A DNA stretch of 64,000 nucleotides from Diphasiastrum complanatum (taxonomy: Eukaryota; Streptophyta; Lycopodiopsida; Lycopodiales; Lycopodiaceae), in NCBI GenBank assembly GCA_029204225.1, contig CM055111.1:1617921-1681920 (forward strand), read 5' to 3'. The first letter of the stretch is position 1; the number at the start of each line of letters is the position of its first letter. Shown here piece after piece: positions 19,949 through 30,337 of the stretch. The position numbers and the translations under genes were made by a program. The notes under the pieces were generated by a model that was given only the letters and a program-made list of their open reading frames with translations, had not been told where the DNA came from and searched no databases.

Positions 19949-21060
19949 TTGCATCTCCATAGCCATCAAGGTGATTTTTGGATCAAGAGGAGTCCAAATC
20001 ACATTGTTTGGATTCACATTGCTTGCTATCTGCAGAATTATTCAAGCACTAAAGTAGTCAACTCAAATACTCTATTCAAAGTCTTTCATGAATACAAACT
20101 GAGTCTGAAGCACCTCCAAGTGTTTGGTTGTCTTTGCTATGTGCAGATTCCGTCTAACCTAAGAAAGAAACTCGATCATGTTAGTTGCAGAAGTATCTTC
20201 ATCAGATACTCGACATCACACAAAGACTATCGACTCTACAATGTTGAAGCGAGCCGAATCAAAGTCAGTTGAGATGTCATCTTTCTTGAAGATAGATTTT
20301 ATGACTTCAAGCAGAAGCAACCAATGCAAGAGTTCATTCCAACAACTCCCATCACCATCAACAGGCCTCGACTTCTATGACTGTTCTGACAACAATTGAA
20401 GGTACCCATGTCACACAACAAGGAGAATTATCATCTCAGCAATCGACTATTGTTTGAAGGTCTGCTCGACATCGACAAAAGTCTAATCACTATATCCCTC
20501 AGGCATTAATTGGTTATGATGAACCTGCCTCAGTAGTAGAAGCACTGTTGAGCTCGAATGTAGACAACTGACGTACAATCATGAATGTTGAGTATAATTC
20601 ATTGATGAAGAACAATACCTGGCATCTTGTCGAAGCTCCTCCTGATGCAAAGATTATTAACACTAAGTGGATCTTCAAGTTGAAGCTCAATCCAGATGGT
20701 TCGACAACCAATTGAAAAGCTTGACTAGTCGTCAAAGGATATGAAAAAACTGATGGGATTGACTACACTAAGACTTTCAATCTAGTAGTAAGACTTCAAG
20801 CAATTCGATCACTGATTGCTATCATAGCTACCGAAGATCTGGAAGTTCACCATATGAATGTTCGAATCGCTTTCTTGAACGGATACATACAAGAAGACAT
20901 CTATATCTATCAACCTGAAGGTTACATCCTTCAAGGACAATAACATAAGGTATGTAAGCTGCAGAAAGCTCTCTACGGGCTGAAGCAAGATCCATGGGCC
21001 AGGTTTGATAGAATCAATTGATTCTTGTTGCAACATGACTTCATTCCAAACTTTGTTGAC
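19949..21060 (+). pseudogene. copia integrase end and RT relic
   Basis: A + strand copia piece: HLQVFGCLCYVQIPSNLRKK (integrase C-terminus), then across stops YNSLMKNNTWHLVEAPPDAK, KWIFKLKLNPDGST, TAFLNGYIQEDIYIY-like and LQKALYGLKQDPWARFD. It breaks off at about 21060, exactly where the next LTR begins, before the YVDD motif. Confidence 0.85.
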
Positions 21061-21680
21061 TGTGAGAGATTTCAACAAGTTTAGTCATATTTTGGTTAAT
21101 TGTCAATTGAGGCGACTTAGAGATAAACTTTTTGAAGTTATATTAGTTTGAAATACATTCAATAAACACTCTTTGAAAGTGTGGAAAATTTGATAGTCGA
21201 GTTTGAGAGAGATTCAAATTTGAACTTTGGGTACATTGAATCTAGACCCAAAAATAGTAGGGTTTACATTTTGGAGGGAAAGCCAAGTGGCCAAATAGGG
21301 TTTGGACCTGTTATATATTGTTGTAACTCATGGAGAAAGGGATCTTCTCTCTTCTCTCTCTCACTTCATCATTATACATGGTTCTCTTTGGATTCTACTA
21401 CTCATTGGTGCACTCTCATGATGTTATCTTGCAATTCTTGTGTAGAATGATCATTTATTGCTATTTTCGATTCCACACGTGTGAAATACAGTAGGAAACT
21501 GTAATTTTATGGACAAAAATTGTATTTTATGTTTGTTTGATCAGTATCTCTTAGAGTTTGCATCTCATTTTGTATGTAGATGCTGATTTTTCTACATTGG
21601 CAGGTTGTTGGTTTGCTCTTTTTTGTAACCAAAGATCAGAGACATGGATTTGGATCTTAAATGATCTAAAATCCTTCACA
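21061..21680 (+). repeat. LTR with TGTGA...TCACA ends
   Basis: 620 bp beginning TGTGAGAG directly after the broken RT and ending TTCACA directly before a PBS. The 5-bp ends are inverted copies. It holds a CT-rich stretch near 21340-21365. The 3' LTR is not in the window as far as I can see. Confidence 0.65.
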
Positions 21681-21692
21681 TGGTATTAGAGC
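21681..21692 (+). promoter_or_regulatory. primer binding site
   Basis: TGGTATTAGAGC immediately follows the LTR with no spacer. Same one-base variant as at 13825. Confidence 0.75.
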
Positions 21693-22278
21693 TATTGTAT
21701 TTCAGGTTATGAAAGGATCAACCACATTTATCAAAGATTTGGAGGAGTTACCAATGCTAGAACATGCTAGATTGATTTCTACTCAAAAATCTCCATTTTT
21801 GCATATGTAGAATTGATATTTTGTAGGTCAAAACTCAATATAGGTTTATATACTTGATTAATTTTGATTTCACACTTGGTTTACTAGAATTAGCCAATTT
21901 TTGGTGCATTAGGAAGGTCTCATTGAGGCTACAAAATGGTATATTAAGTTTTTAGAAATTGCATGTAGAATTTGAGATATTCAATTTTGTGATTTTGTCA
22001 AAACCTTAATTTTGATGGATCTCTAGTTTGTGAGGTTATTGAACTTCATTTGAGTGTGTTTCAATCTCATGAAGTGGCAAAAATAACTAGATTGGGATTA
22101 GATCATAGGTTGATCAAGATTTCACTATTCTATGTGTTGATTTTCTAGTTAGAAGTGCTAGAAGAGATTTGAGAGGTTCCATATCTTTGTGATTTCTTCT
22201 TGAGTTCATTTGTTGACATTCAAGACAGTGCTTTGTGCATTGGAATAGGTTGAAAGAAGAAGATCAGGTCATTGCAAC

Positions 22279-23234
22279 ATGGCTACAAGTGGTGAATTCA
22301 TGTTTGAAGACAATGATAGACTTACTTCAAGTAACTATTCATTGTGGAAAGTGATGATGAAATCACTTCTTGAGATGAATGATGTTTTGGATATTGTTGT
22401 AGGTTTGGAGGAGAGACCAACAACTCAAGAAGATAGAATGAGGTATGATAAGAGGGCCAAAATGGCTCTACACATGATTAAGATGAATGTTACCAATGAA
22501 TTTCTCAAGGAGATTGGTAAGTGCACATCATCTTTGGAGGCTTGGGAAGCTTTGAAGAAGCTTTTTGAATCCAAGTCTACATCAAGAGGGTTTACTCTTA
22601 GGAGACAAATCTTTCAAAATTTGCAAAAGAAACAATGCTTTTGTTTTGAGGGTTAAAGCATTTAATGATGAGTTAGCATGTATTGATGAAAGCATTAAGG
22701 AGGTAGAACTTGTTCAAGTTATACTTAATGGCTTGTTGGATGATCATGCTAATCTTGTTCAAAGTTTTGCTATTCAAAAGACTTTGCCAAGTATTGTGGA
22801 TTTGCAAGAGATCTTGGTGAATGAGGAGTTTAGGTTTCAAGCAAGAGGTGAATCTACATCAACATCTCATTATGAAGAGGATGCTATGTTCATCAAAGAC
22901 AAGTTCAAGGGCAAAGGCAAAGGCAATTGGTCTAAAGGGCAAGATCAAGGTGACTTCCTCTTTTGGCAAAAAGAAAGATAAGTCTAAGTTGAAGTGCTTT
23001 TATTGTGGAATCAAAGGGCATTTTGCTAATGAATGTTTGAAGAAGCAAAGAGATGAAGGTAGCAAGCAAATCAACTTTATTATCAATGATGAGGATCTAG
23101 GTGGTGGTGATTCTCTTTTGATGTGTTCTTCAAGTCTAATATCAAGTGAAGGTGACAAAGATTCATGGTGGATTGATAGTGGAGCTAGTTCGCATATGAC
23201 TAGTTTTACAAGTGAAGTCAGGAAGTCCTCCTAA
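22279..23234 (+). pseudogene. copia gag-protease relic
   Basis: ATG 22279 opens a Gag frame (LTSSNYSLWKVMMKSLLEMN, MALHMIKMNVTNEFLKEIG) to about 22650. The frame changes to 22640-22980 (VKAFNDELACIDESIKEVEL) and again to 22821-23234 with a CCHC knuckle CFYCGIKGHFANEC and the protease start WWIDSGASSHMT. The chain is cut at about 23234 soon after DSGA. A 590-bp leader separates PBS and ATG. It belongs to the same gag family as 56444-56945 and 59244-59852. Confidence 0.88.
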
Positions 23235-23540
23235 TCCAAAGGTAGTGCTTCCAAAGGTCCTCCAAGTAACCTGCAAGCTCACTCTCGAGGCCTCCCCAAC
23301 TCCCAATGCTCTACCCATAGTGTCTCCAGTCACGGTTAAGAACTTTGAAATGTTTATACTCTAACTTATCTAAATTCAAATATGCATTCCATCCACTGGT
23401 TAAGATGAGCGCAATCTTGACACTAGAATGAAAATATGAGCGCCATCTCTAGATTTGAAGTAAAATAAAATAAAAAAAGCAAAATCAAAGAATTGATGCT
23501 ATAGAATATGTAATATGATACTAGATAAGTACATATTTGC
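23235..23540. other. unassigned spacer
   Basis: No coding or repeat signature recognised; becomes AT-rich toward 23480. Confidence 0.3.
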
Positions 23541-23639
23541 TTATTGCATTTGAATTTGTTTTGGAAACTTTCTTCTAAGCATTTTGATGCCTTGATTGCT
23601 TTCTTGTTTTTTTTTATGACAACATTGTATCATCTATAT

Positions 23640-23764
23640 TTGGATATCCCTATTGATTTGTCCCCTTTACAGAAAAGAGGAGGCAAAGGAATTCCAATCT
23701 CTGTTGAGGATCATTCTCGTTATAGGGAAGAAGGAAAGAAAAACTTGGAGATGTGGACAGATGG
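23640..23764 (+). pseudogene. decayed gene of unknown family, left part
   Basis: An open frame reads LQKRGGKGIPISVEDHSRYR then EEGKKNLEMWTDG and is cut at 23764 by the copia element. Reading resumes in the same phase at 26230 with DGTLYPQDPSTLTHP once one copy of the 5-bp duplication is removed. A TTTACAG acceptor-like sequence precedes the frame near 23673. I do not recognise the protein. Confidence 0.5.
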
Positions 23765-24040
23765 AGTTAGAATTAAAAGTAGAATTATTGTGTGATTGTA
23801 CTATGGGTCCTACCAATGGATAAGGATCAGCTGGCCTCACCACGAGGCGAGTCGATGGGACACACGTCCCGTCAACGGCAACTTGGGCCATGCATGGGTT
23901 GCCATAGTGAAGAACTATATGTACAATGTATTTTCGTTCTGAGAAATACAGTTGCTATGTGAGCTTGCTGTGGAAAGTGTTTTTCTGTCTGTGTTACTGT
24001 GTAGCATGATCTGTGTTCATGTTCGAAGCATATTCTAAGT
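23765..24040 (+). repeat. 5' LTR of the 23.8-kb copia element
   Basis: Starts AGTTAGAAT and ends ATTCTAAGT, inverted at 8 of 9 positions. It matches 25954-26229 without indels. Confidence 0.85.
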
Positions 24041-24052
24041 TGGTATCAGAGC
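24041..24052 (+). promoter_or_regulatory. primer binding site
   Basis: Exact TGGTATCAGAGC directly abutting the LTR. Confidence 0.9.
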
Positions 24053-24491
24053 CGTATAAGGAGTGTACATAGTACAATGTCGTCGTTGAAGAGAGCTTCG
24101 GGAGAAGAGCAGTCTTCTGAGAGTTCGAGGTTAACGTCGAGTTGGAGACAAAAAGTAAAGGACTGGTGCACAGACTAGCACACAGAAGCTTGTTAAGCTT
24201 GGGATTGTGTGAAGATTCAGTGACAGGGCTTGTCAGTTGAATCTAAAGAGTGGAGAGACAGAATTTTAGAAGTTCGTAAAGAGACTGCTTGGCGTTTACA
24301 GTCAGTGTGCATTCAAATGGACACTATTTTGAGAGCGATTTGAAGCATCAGACTCCTAGTAGTAGGGCGACCTCAGAGGAAGATGATTGGCCTGTCAAAG
24401 AGCTGTGAATAGGAAGCCAAGATCAAATTTGTGAGAAAAACCCTGGTTTGGGATTTCGAAGCATAAAATGGTAGTTATCTCTTTGTTCTGA

Positions 24492-25860
24492 ATGGTTTCT
24501 GTATGTCCTACCATTGCCATACCAAAGATAACATCTGAGGAGGCATTCACGAAGAAAAAGCCAAAGGTGAATCATTTGCAAATCTTTGGATGTAAGGCCT
24601 TTGTACACATTTCTAAGGAAGAAAGACATAAGCTTGATGTGAAAGCTATCAAGTGTATATTCCTAGGATATGATGATCGTTGAAGGGCTATAGGTGTTTT
24701 GATCAAGTCGAGAACAAAATATATGTCAGCCGTCATGTTATCTTTGATGAATCTAAGATGTATGAAGATGAGGATGCTGAGAAGACAGACACATCCAGTG
24801 GGAAAGATGGTACAGTGAGGATACCTCCTAATGATGATCCATTTATTGACTTTCCTAGTCATGGACACGAGGATACACCTCATGATACTACTACTCAACC
24901 TCAAGAGATGGGTTGGAGAGATAGAGATAAACCTTTTGGTGCAGGAAGGTTTGAAGTTCCAGGTGATAAACACAAGGAGAAAGATGTACCATGAGATACA
25001 TTTTCACCAGAAAGTCGCTCACCTAATAGGAAGCTCCCTAAGTGGTTTGAGAGATTGATGGAGAGCCGCGACATGGATGACTTTCCAGAATCGTCTATCT
25101 AGGGAGAGCTGCAAAGATTAACAAGAGCTGCAAAGGTTCAGGTTGCAGGATTGCAAGCCAGTGAACACTCCTATTGAACCAGGTAAAAAGCTTTCTAAGC
25201 TTGATGAGTCACAGCCATTTGATGCTACGCTATATAGGTAGTTAGTAGGAAGTCTAATTTACCTTACTACGACTAGACCAGATATATGCTATGTTGTTGG
25301 TATTGTAAGTCAGTTTATGGTAGCACCTACGGAAACGCATTGGAAGGCAACCAAACGCATTTTGCGTTATGTCAAAGGCACTTCAGATTATGGCTTGGTG
25401 TACAGGAAGCATGAGGGTTTACCTGAGTTACGTGGCTATGTGGATGCGGATTGGGAAGGTGACTATGATGATCGTAGATCCACCACAGGGTATGTAGTGT
25501 AGCTTTGTGGCAGTTGTTTTTCCTGGTCTAGTAAGAAGCAAAGTACAGTTGCTCTATCCAAAATAGAAGCAGAGTATAAAGCAATGTGTAGTGTAGACAT
25601 GAAGCTATATGGTTGAGGCAAATATTGGATGAAATTTGCATGAGCCAGGAAAATCCCACGACTATACATAGCGACAGTCAGAGTGGCATTCAACTAGCAA
25701 AGAATCTAGTGTTCCATGCTAGAACCAAACACACTAGATTCAATATCACTTTATACGTGAGAGGCTGCTGAGTCATGAAATTCATGTTGTTCATTGTAGT
25801 ACTACGGACGAACAACTAGCTGATATTTTCACTAAGCTACTTATTACATAAAAGTTTGAT
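24492..25860 (+). pseudogene. copia integrase end, RT end and RNase H relic
   Basis: Integrase C-terminus HLQIFGCKAFVHISKEERHK and YVSRHVIFDESKMYEDEDAE (24540-24790), an acidic spacer, then [55 protein letters not shown] and SWSSKKQSTVALSKIEAEYK (25110-25590). The rest decays toward the PPT at about 25945. The RT palm with its catalytic motif is deleted. 24053-24490 is leader sequence without a recognisable gag. Confidence 0.85.
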
Positions 25861-25953
25861 AAGTTTACATCAAAGCTTTCTGTACTTAAAGTTTGTTGAC
25901 TTTAAAGCTATGTATATGAATGTATAAAAAGTAGATTCTACTTTTAGGGAGAG

Positions 25954-26229
25954 AGTTATAATTAAAAGTAGAATTATTGTGTGACGGTACTGTGGGTCCT
26001 ATCAGTGGATAAGGATCAGTTGCCCTTGCCACGAGGCGAGTCAACGGGACATGCATCCCATCAATGGCAACCTGGGCCATGCATGGGTCGCCATAGTGAA
26101 GAACTATATGTACAGTGTATTTTTGTTTTGAGAAATACAGTTGCTATGTGAGCTTGCCATGGAGAGTGTTTTTCTGTCTGTGTTATTGTGTAGCATGATC
26201 TGTGTTCCTGTTCGAAGCAAATTCTAAGT
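25954..26229 (+). repeat. 3' LTR of the 23.8-kb copia element
   Basis: 276 bp, preceded by the purine run AGGGAGAG. Starts AGTTATAAT, ends ATTCTAAGT. Confidence 0.85.
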
Positions 26230-27520
26230 GACGGAACATTGTATCCTCAAGATCCTAGCACTTTGACACATCCCACACTCTTCAATAACTCGTCTAGTTA
26301 CATGGATATGCAATGGGCATAATGGACTACTAGGATACTATGAGAGATTGCACAATTATGAAAATCATTTTTTTATGCAAAAAATTCAGTCTTTAGAATG
26401 TGAGTTCAAACGTGTATCCTCGTATTGTCATGAAAGATATTTTGTTCTCCAAAAGAACTTAGAGGAAAATGAAGAACTTAGAAAAAATAATGAATCATTA
26501 GAGAGGATAACATTCAATATCAAATTGAATTAGAGAAAATGCAATCTATCTATTTTGCAATCTTATCATTATTAAGGGATGTGGAATTGTCTAAGAAGAA
26601 GGCTAGGAATAACAAGTAAAGCGACAAACTTGCAAGGATATTCAAACTCTTTCAAAAGGGGGTTATCGAAATAGAAGGATTCGTGCATTCAAGTAAGCAT
26701 ATTCTAATTTTTGTTAGTAGTTGATCAATTAGATATAGATATATTTTAGCTACATTATGATGAACAATAGGAGTTCTAATGTAAAGTGCAAAATTGTAGA
26801 GTCTTTGATGGTGGACATTAAAAAAAAATTAGATCAAACTATAGTCCAAATTGTTTGTGATTTTGTTAGTATTAGCAAAGAAGCATATGCAACAATATTT
26901 CAACTTATTAGAGAAGCTTTTAGGCAAGTTCGAATTAGGAAAGTTCCTATCCCAAGGTCATATCACTTGAATAAAGAGAGAAACAAGTTAAACATAGGAA
27001 TGTTTACGATTATTGGTACCCCATTTAAATTGAGAAGGTAGATCATACTGAAGGAAGATCAATATCTTATAATCCGTCAAACAATTTATTTCTTGATCTA
27101 AATCGATTGTTGAGATACATGATCACATTCTATGATATAACCTTTGAAAAGGTAAGTGGTAGAATAATCATAGTACTTAAGTTAGATGAGTCAGAAATTG
27201 TGAAAAGAGTAGAAGATGGAGAGGGTTAGTATGAATGGTGCACTATCACAAACAAGGGACCAATGAAATTTTAGATTTAGTGTCCAGTTTGAAAAATGAC
27301 ATTTGGTGGTTGGCAGCTTATTGAACTAAGTCTAACTTATTTTGTGAACAAGTTTTGAAGGAGGATTATGGGATATTATCACAAATATTCTACAAGACAT
27401 CTTACCCTAGGATCATCAAGGACCATATGGATGGAGGATTTCTCAATGTTCCAAGAGTTGGAGACTTCAATGTAGAATGGCAATTATCAGGTGATGAAAA
27501 CGTACATCTGTGATTTCCCT
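26230..27520 (+). pseudogene. decayed gene of unknown family, right part
   Basis: Successive frames give a coherent protein: DGTLYPQDPSTLTHPTLF, a one-base shift near 26318, GYYERLHNYENHFFMQKIQ and a coiled-coil-like LQKNLEENEELRKNNESLER. A second open block follows (26757-27041, KCKIVESLMVDIKKKLDQ ... TIFQLIREAF), then RIIIVLKLDESEIVKRVEDG and a final NVPRVGDFNVEWQLSGDENV near 27440-27510. Spacers between blocks look like introns or decay. The order of a KLD-E block followed by a GDFNVEW-L-GD block loosely recalls uncharacterised multicopy families of probable mobile origin, but I cannot name one. Stops exist, so it is not a working gene. Confidence 0.5.
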
Positions 27521-27877
27521 CTGCAAACATTTCTCATTGTTTAGAAGAATTTCATATTTTTAAAAATCGACACCAAAAGTAAGGTCATCAGCTTCAAAAT
27601 CTACAATATCGAAAGATTTTGATATCACCATAGATAACAAACATAGGACCTTGTCCTCTCTATAATAAAAAAAAATTGCACAAATCTGCAGCAGTAATAT
27701 ATACATCATCCTTTATGTAATATTTTGGAAGATCAAAAAAGAATATATTCTATACAGTGGAACTCTCCTCTACATTAGAAGAACTAGAAGCAATATATGC
27801 TTCCCTAAGAGGTCCAGAATCTAGGTTCATATAGTTAATATTGCCCTCTGGTGTGTCGATGAGGACACGACTAGTTT
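27521..27877. other. unassigned spacer
   Basis: AT-rich, with scattered minus-strand peptides but no open frame or known motif. Confidence 0.3.
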
Positions 27878-28618
27878 TCAGGTGGGGCAGCTCATGTGTG
27901 GAGGTGATTCAACATGTTCAGTAGGTATTGGTTCATAAACATATGGTGTTTGGAGGATCAAATAGAAAATAAATCTAGTTTGATCTTCTATAAATCTACA
28001 TGTCCTCTTACAGAAATTACAGCTTGTGGAATTCTTAAACTGCTCAACAAGCTTGGTGTACATCCTATCAAACATATGTTTCTGTGAGGGGGCAGACCAC
28101 GCAAGATCATTCAAATGCATGAATGATAAGGCATCAAAGGAAAAAACATGAATTGTAGCTAGATCTCTGAACGTAAGGTAATGCTCATAGAATACACCTG
28201 TATTATGTTGAGTAATTTGGAAGACATGGAGGTATGGACAAAATAAGAAGTTGAAGTAATCGACATTTCTATCAATACCAAACTCATCAAGGAATTTTGA
28301 CAATAAAATATCCTTGTCAAAATAGAAAGAGAAAGCCGCAACCGTGTTCTGATATCGAATTTGTGCGAGGAGATGAACTGTATAAAAAATGGCAACAAAT
28401 GGCGTGCACATAATTGATATGCGAATTTCAAAGCAAATATTGCTTCTGTGCAACAGGTGCGATAGAGTAGAAATGCAATGAACTGGTTTCGCACAAAATC
28501 GATATCGTGAAAATCGAGAGAATGTCAACAGTGATGGAAAAAAAGGGTTTTGCAAATTTTTATTGGTCCACGTTGTTGATGGGCAGTTGAAGTGCGATTG
28601 AAAGGCAAACACGTGCAT
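27878..28618 (-). CDS. unrecognised 246-codon ORF with Cys cluster
   Basis: The longest open frame in the 27-31 kb block. It begins MHVFAFQSHFNC, is rich in Phe, Leu and Ile, and contains KFLDEFGIDRNVDYFNFLF, then CNFCKRTC (CX2CX3C) near residue 200 and PYVYEPIPTEHVESPP near the end. The first 60 residues may be leader rather than protein. I know of no matching family. The opposite strand is closed here. It is divergently oriented from the histone-like relic at 29.96 kb, with a GA-rich stretch between them. Confidence 0.4.
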   Translation of the reverse strand: MHVFAFQSHFNCPSTTWTNKNLQNPFFPSLLTFSRFSRYRFCAKPVHCISTLSHLLHRSNICFEIRISIMCTPFVAIFYTVHLLAQIRYQNTVAAFSFYFDKDILLSKFLDEFGIDRNVDYFNFLFCPYLHVFQITQHNTGVFYEHYLTFRDLATIHVFSFDALSFMHLNDLAWSAPSQKHMFDRMYTKLVEQFKNSTSCNFCKRTCRFIEDQTRFIFYLILQTPYVYEPIPTEHVESPPHMSCPT

Positions 28619-29345
28619 TTTAGAGAGAACGTGTGCTTCTAGAAATTTCTAGAGAGAGCACATTAGGAATTTTCGAGAGATCTGGCTAGCGATGGATCCA
28701 GAGAGTTCGATTGAGAGAGAGAACGCTAATGGTTCGGTGCCTGGGATCTTCATAGCATAAGCTGCAGCGCAGCTGCTGCGAGCAGAATCATGTTAGGGTG
28801 TTGAGCAGAGCGGAGGCAGTGGCTATGTCGAAGCGTAGGCGCAAGGAGCATGCTGTGATGTAAGAATTCAGCAAGCATTGCCAGGAGGACGTGAATGAGG
28901 AGGGACGAGCAGGTTAGTGAGAGGGACAGATGGCGATTGAGAGAAGAGAGAGATGGGTAGGAGAGAAGATGACGCGAATGAAGGACGGGCACGTTAGTGA
29001 GCGGGAGAGACGGCAGTGAGGGAGAGATGGCGAGTCAGAGAGAAGAGAGAGATAGGGTGCTGCTGCACCACCAAGAGCCGTGAGAGCGGAGGGAGATGGA
29101 GGGTGAAGGAGAGAGATGGAGAGAGCGGAAAGGGGGAGAGGTAAGAGAGAGCTGCTGGGAAGGGGGACGAGGAGTTGAGTGATAAGTGAGAGAGAGCAGG
29201 ACGAGGGTTGAGTGATATGTGAGAGAGCGCAGGACGAGCAGATAGAGGAGGAGAGAGAGTGTATGGGGATAAGTTTTTTTTGGACTGAGGGTTTTTTAAG
29301 GGTTAGGGTTTTTTAGGGTTTGGAATTTAAAAAATAGCAATAACA
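28530..29345. repeat. GA-rich repeat also present at 38.69-38.98 kb
   Basis: Shares with 38690-38975, in the same order, a GTGATGGA-AAA start, a GGCA-TTGAAGTGC segment, CTAGAAATTTCTAGA-like sequence, long GAGAGA tracts and a TTTTTTAGG...AAATAGCAATAA end. Here the block is longer and includes AAGGGTTAGGG telo-box-like motifs at 29298-29325. Two separate copies suggest a mobile-element terminus. Confidence 0.5.
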
Positions 29346-29689
29346 AAGATACTAAAATGTGAAAAATGACCAACTTTAATACTCTTATATTCGCATGTGC
29401 AACGTCCATGCCACGTGACATGATCTTATTTGCTCATACAACAGTCCACACATGCCAGTCAAATGGTCTATGAGACATGGCGCATTCTGTTTCGTTGGTA
29501 GCGTTCACACGTGTGAGTCAAAGACATGTGTCAATGCTGCATTGGGTCAAGTTGTGAGTCAACGACGAATGACACACGACGCCACGCGATAAGTTAGACG
29601 ATTTTTTTTCGCACGTATGAGCCAAATTGGATTCGCACATGCAAGTGAAAAAATGATCTCAACTCTAAGGCCATTTTTTCAATTTTTAC

Positions 29690-29950
29690 ACCACTTTTGT
29701 CCAATATAGCTTCTGTGTGCACCCAGTTATGCCTGACAACTCGCTCTTCCTTCTGCCATGCACAAAAGCGATATTTGATATTGTACATATTCTCAATACT
29801 GCTATTTTCTCTCTAAACCTCTGGCCATGTATAGAAGCAATATTTGACCACATATATCGATTCTGTGTGCGATATTCTCTTTTTCTTGTCTCCTCCATAG
29901 ATTTTTCTTGCACAAGACTGATATGGAGCTTGTCAAGCAGAGACGATTAG
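29690..29950. repeat. degenerate short tandem repeats
   Basis: Copies of a block with CCATG(C/T)A-A-AAGC(G/A)ATATTTGA and CTATTTTCTCT-like ends occur at about 29757 and 29826, with a partial copy near 29700. The short frames here are produced by the repeat. Confidence 0.4.
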
Positions 29951-29959
29951 ATTTCCTCC

Positions 29960-30337
29960 AACGGCCTTTTAGACTCGGACCTATGCCATCACTACTACCC
30001 CTTGACAAATAGAGAAGGGCTAGAAGGAGCCGATGGATTTCTGAGATAAAAAAATATCAGAAATCCATTGAGTTTCTCATTCCCAAAGCGACATTCATTC
30101 ACACCAGTGAAAACCTAGGTCTCTCAGTCAAGTTTATCCCAAGCTCCCTTCAGTGCCTCCAAGAGGCAGATAAAGATTACCCAGCCCTTTTTTTTTTCTA
30201 AAGATTCCTTCTTACTTGCCATAGACTCTAAGAGGGTCACCGTCATGCCCAAATATTTCCAGCTTCTCTGCAAAATGAGAGATAGGTACTCATATCTGAA
30301 TTGGAGAAAGCCTTCTACAATGAGGGACCCCCTTTGA
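29960..30337 (+). pseudogene. histone H3-like relic
   Basis: One frame (about 30018-30196) reads RRSRWISEIKKYQKSIEFLI, PKATF and SSLQCLQEADKDYPALFFF. After a one-base shift in a T run near 30195 it continues SKDSFLLAIDSKRVTVMPK then YFQLLCKMRDRY. This follows the H3 histone fold: REI-KYQKS-ELLI at the start of alpha-1, LQEA in alpha-2, and the AI-AKRVT-MPKDIQLAR end. It is about four residues short between alpha-1 and alpha-2. LIPKATFI recalls centromeric H3 more than canonical H3, but it lacks the longer loop of that class. An in-frame TAG upstream and the shift indicate a pseudogene or badly decayed copy. Confidence 0.75.

Larger units (their letters stand above)
23760..26234 (+). mobile_element. 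copia element with non-TG/CA LTR ends, inserted in the unknown gene
   Basis: Two 276-bp LTRs (23765-24040 and 25954-26229) flank a 1.9-kb interior with PBS, truncated integrase, the end of RT and RNase H. The duplicated target is GATGG (23760-23764) against GACGG (26230-26234), one transition apart. It is supported independently by continuity of the interrupted reading frame. Gag, protease, integrase core and most of RT are missing. LTRs differ at roughly 28 of 272 positions by eye, so it is old. Confidence 0.85.
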
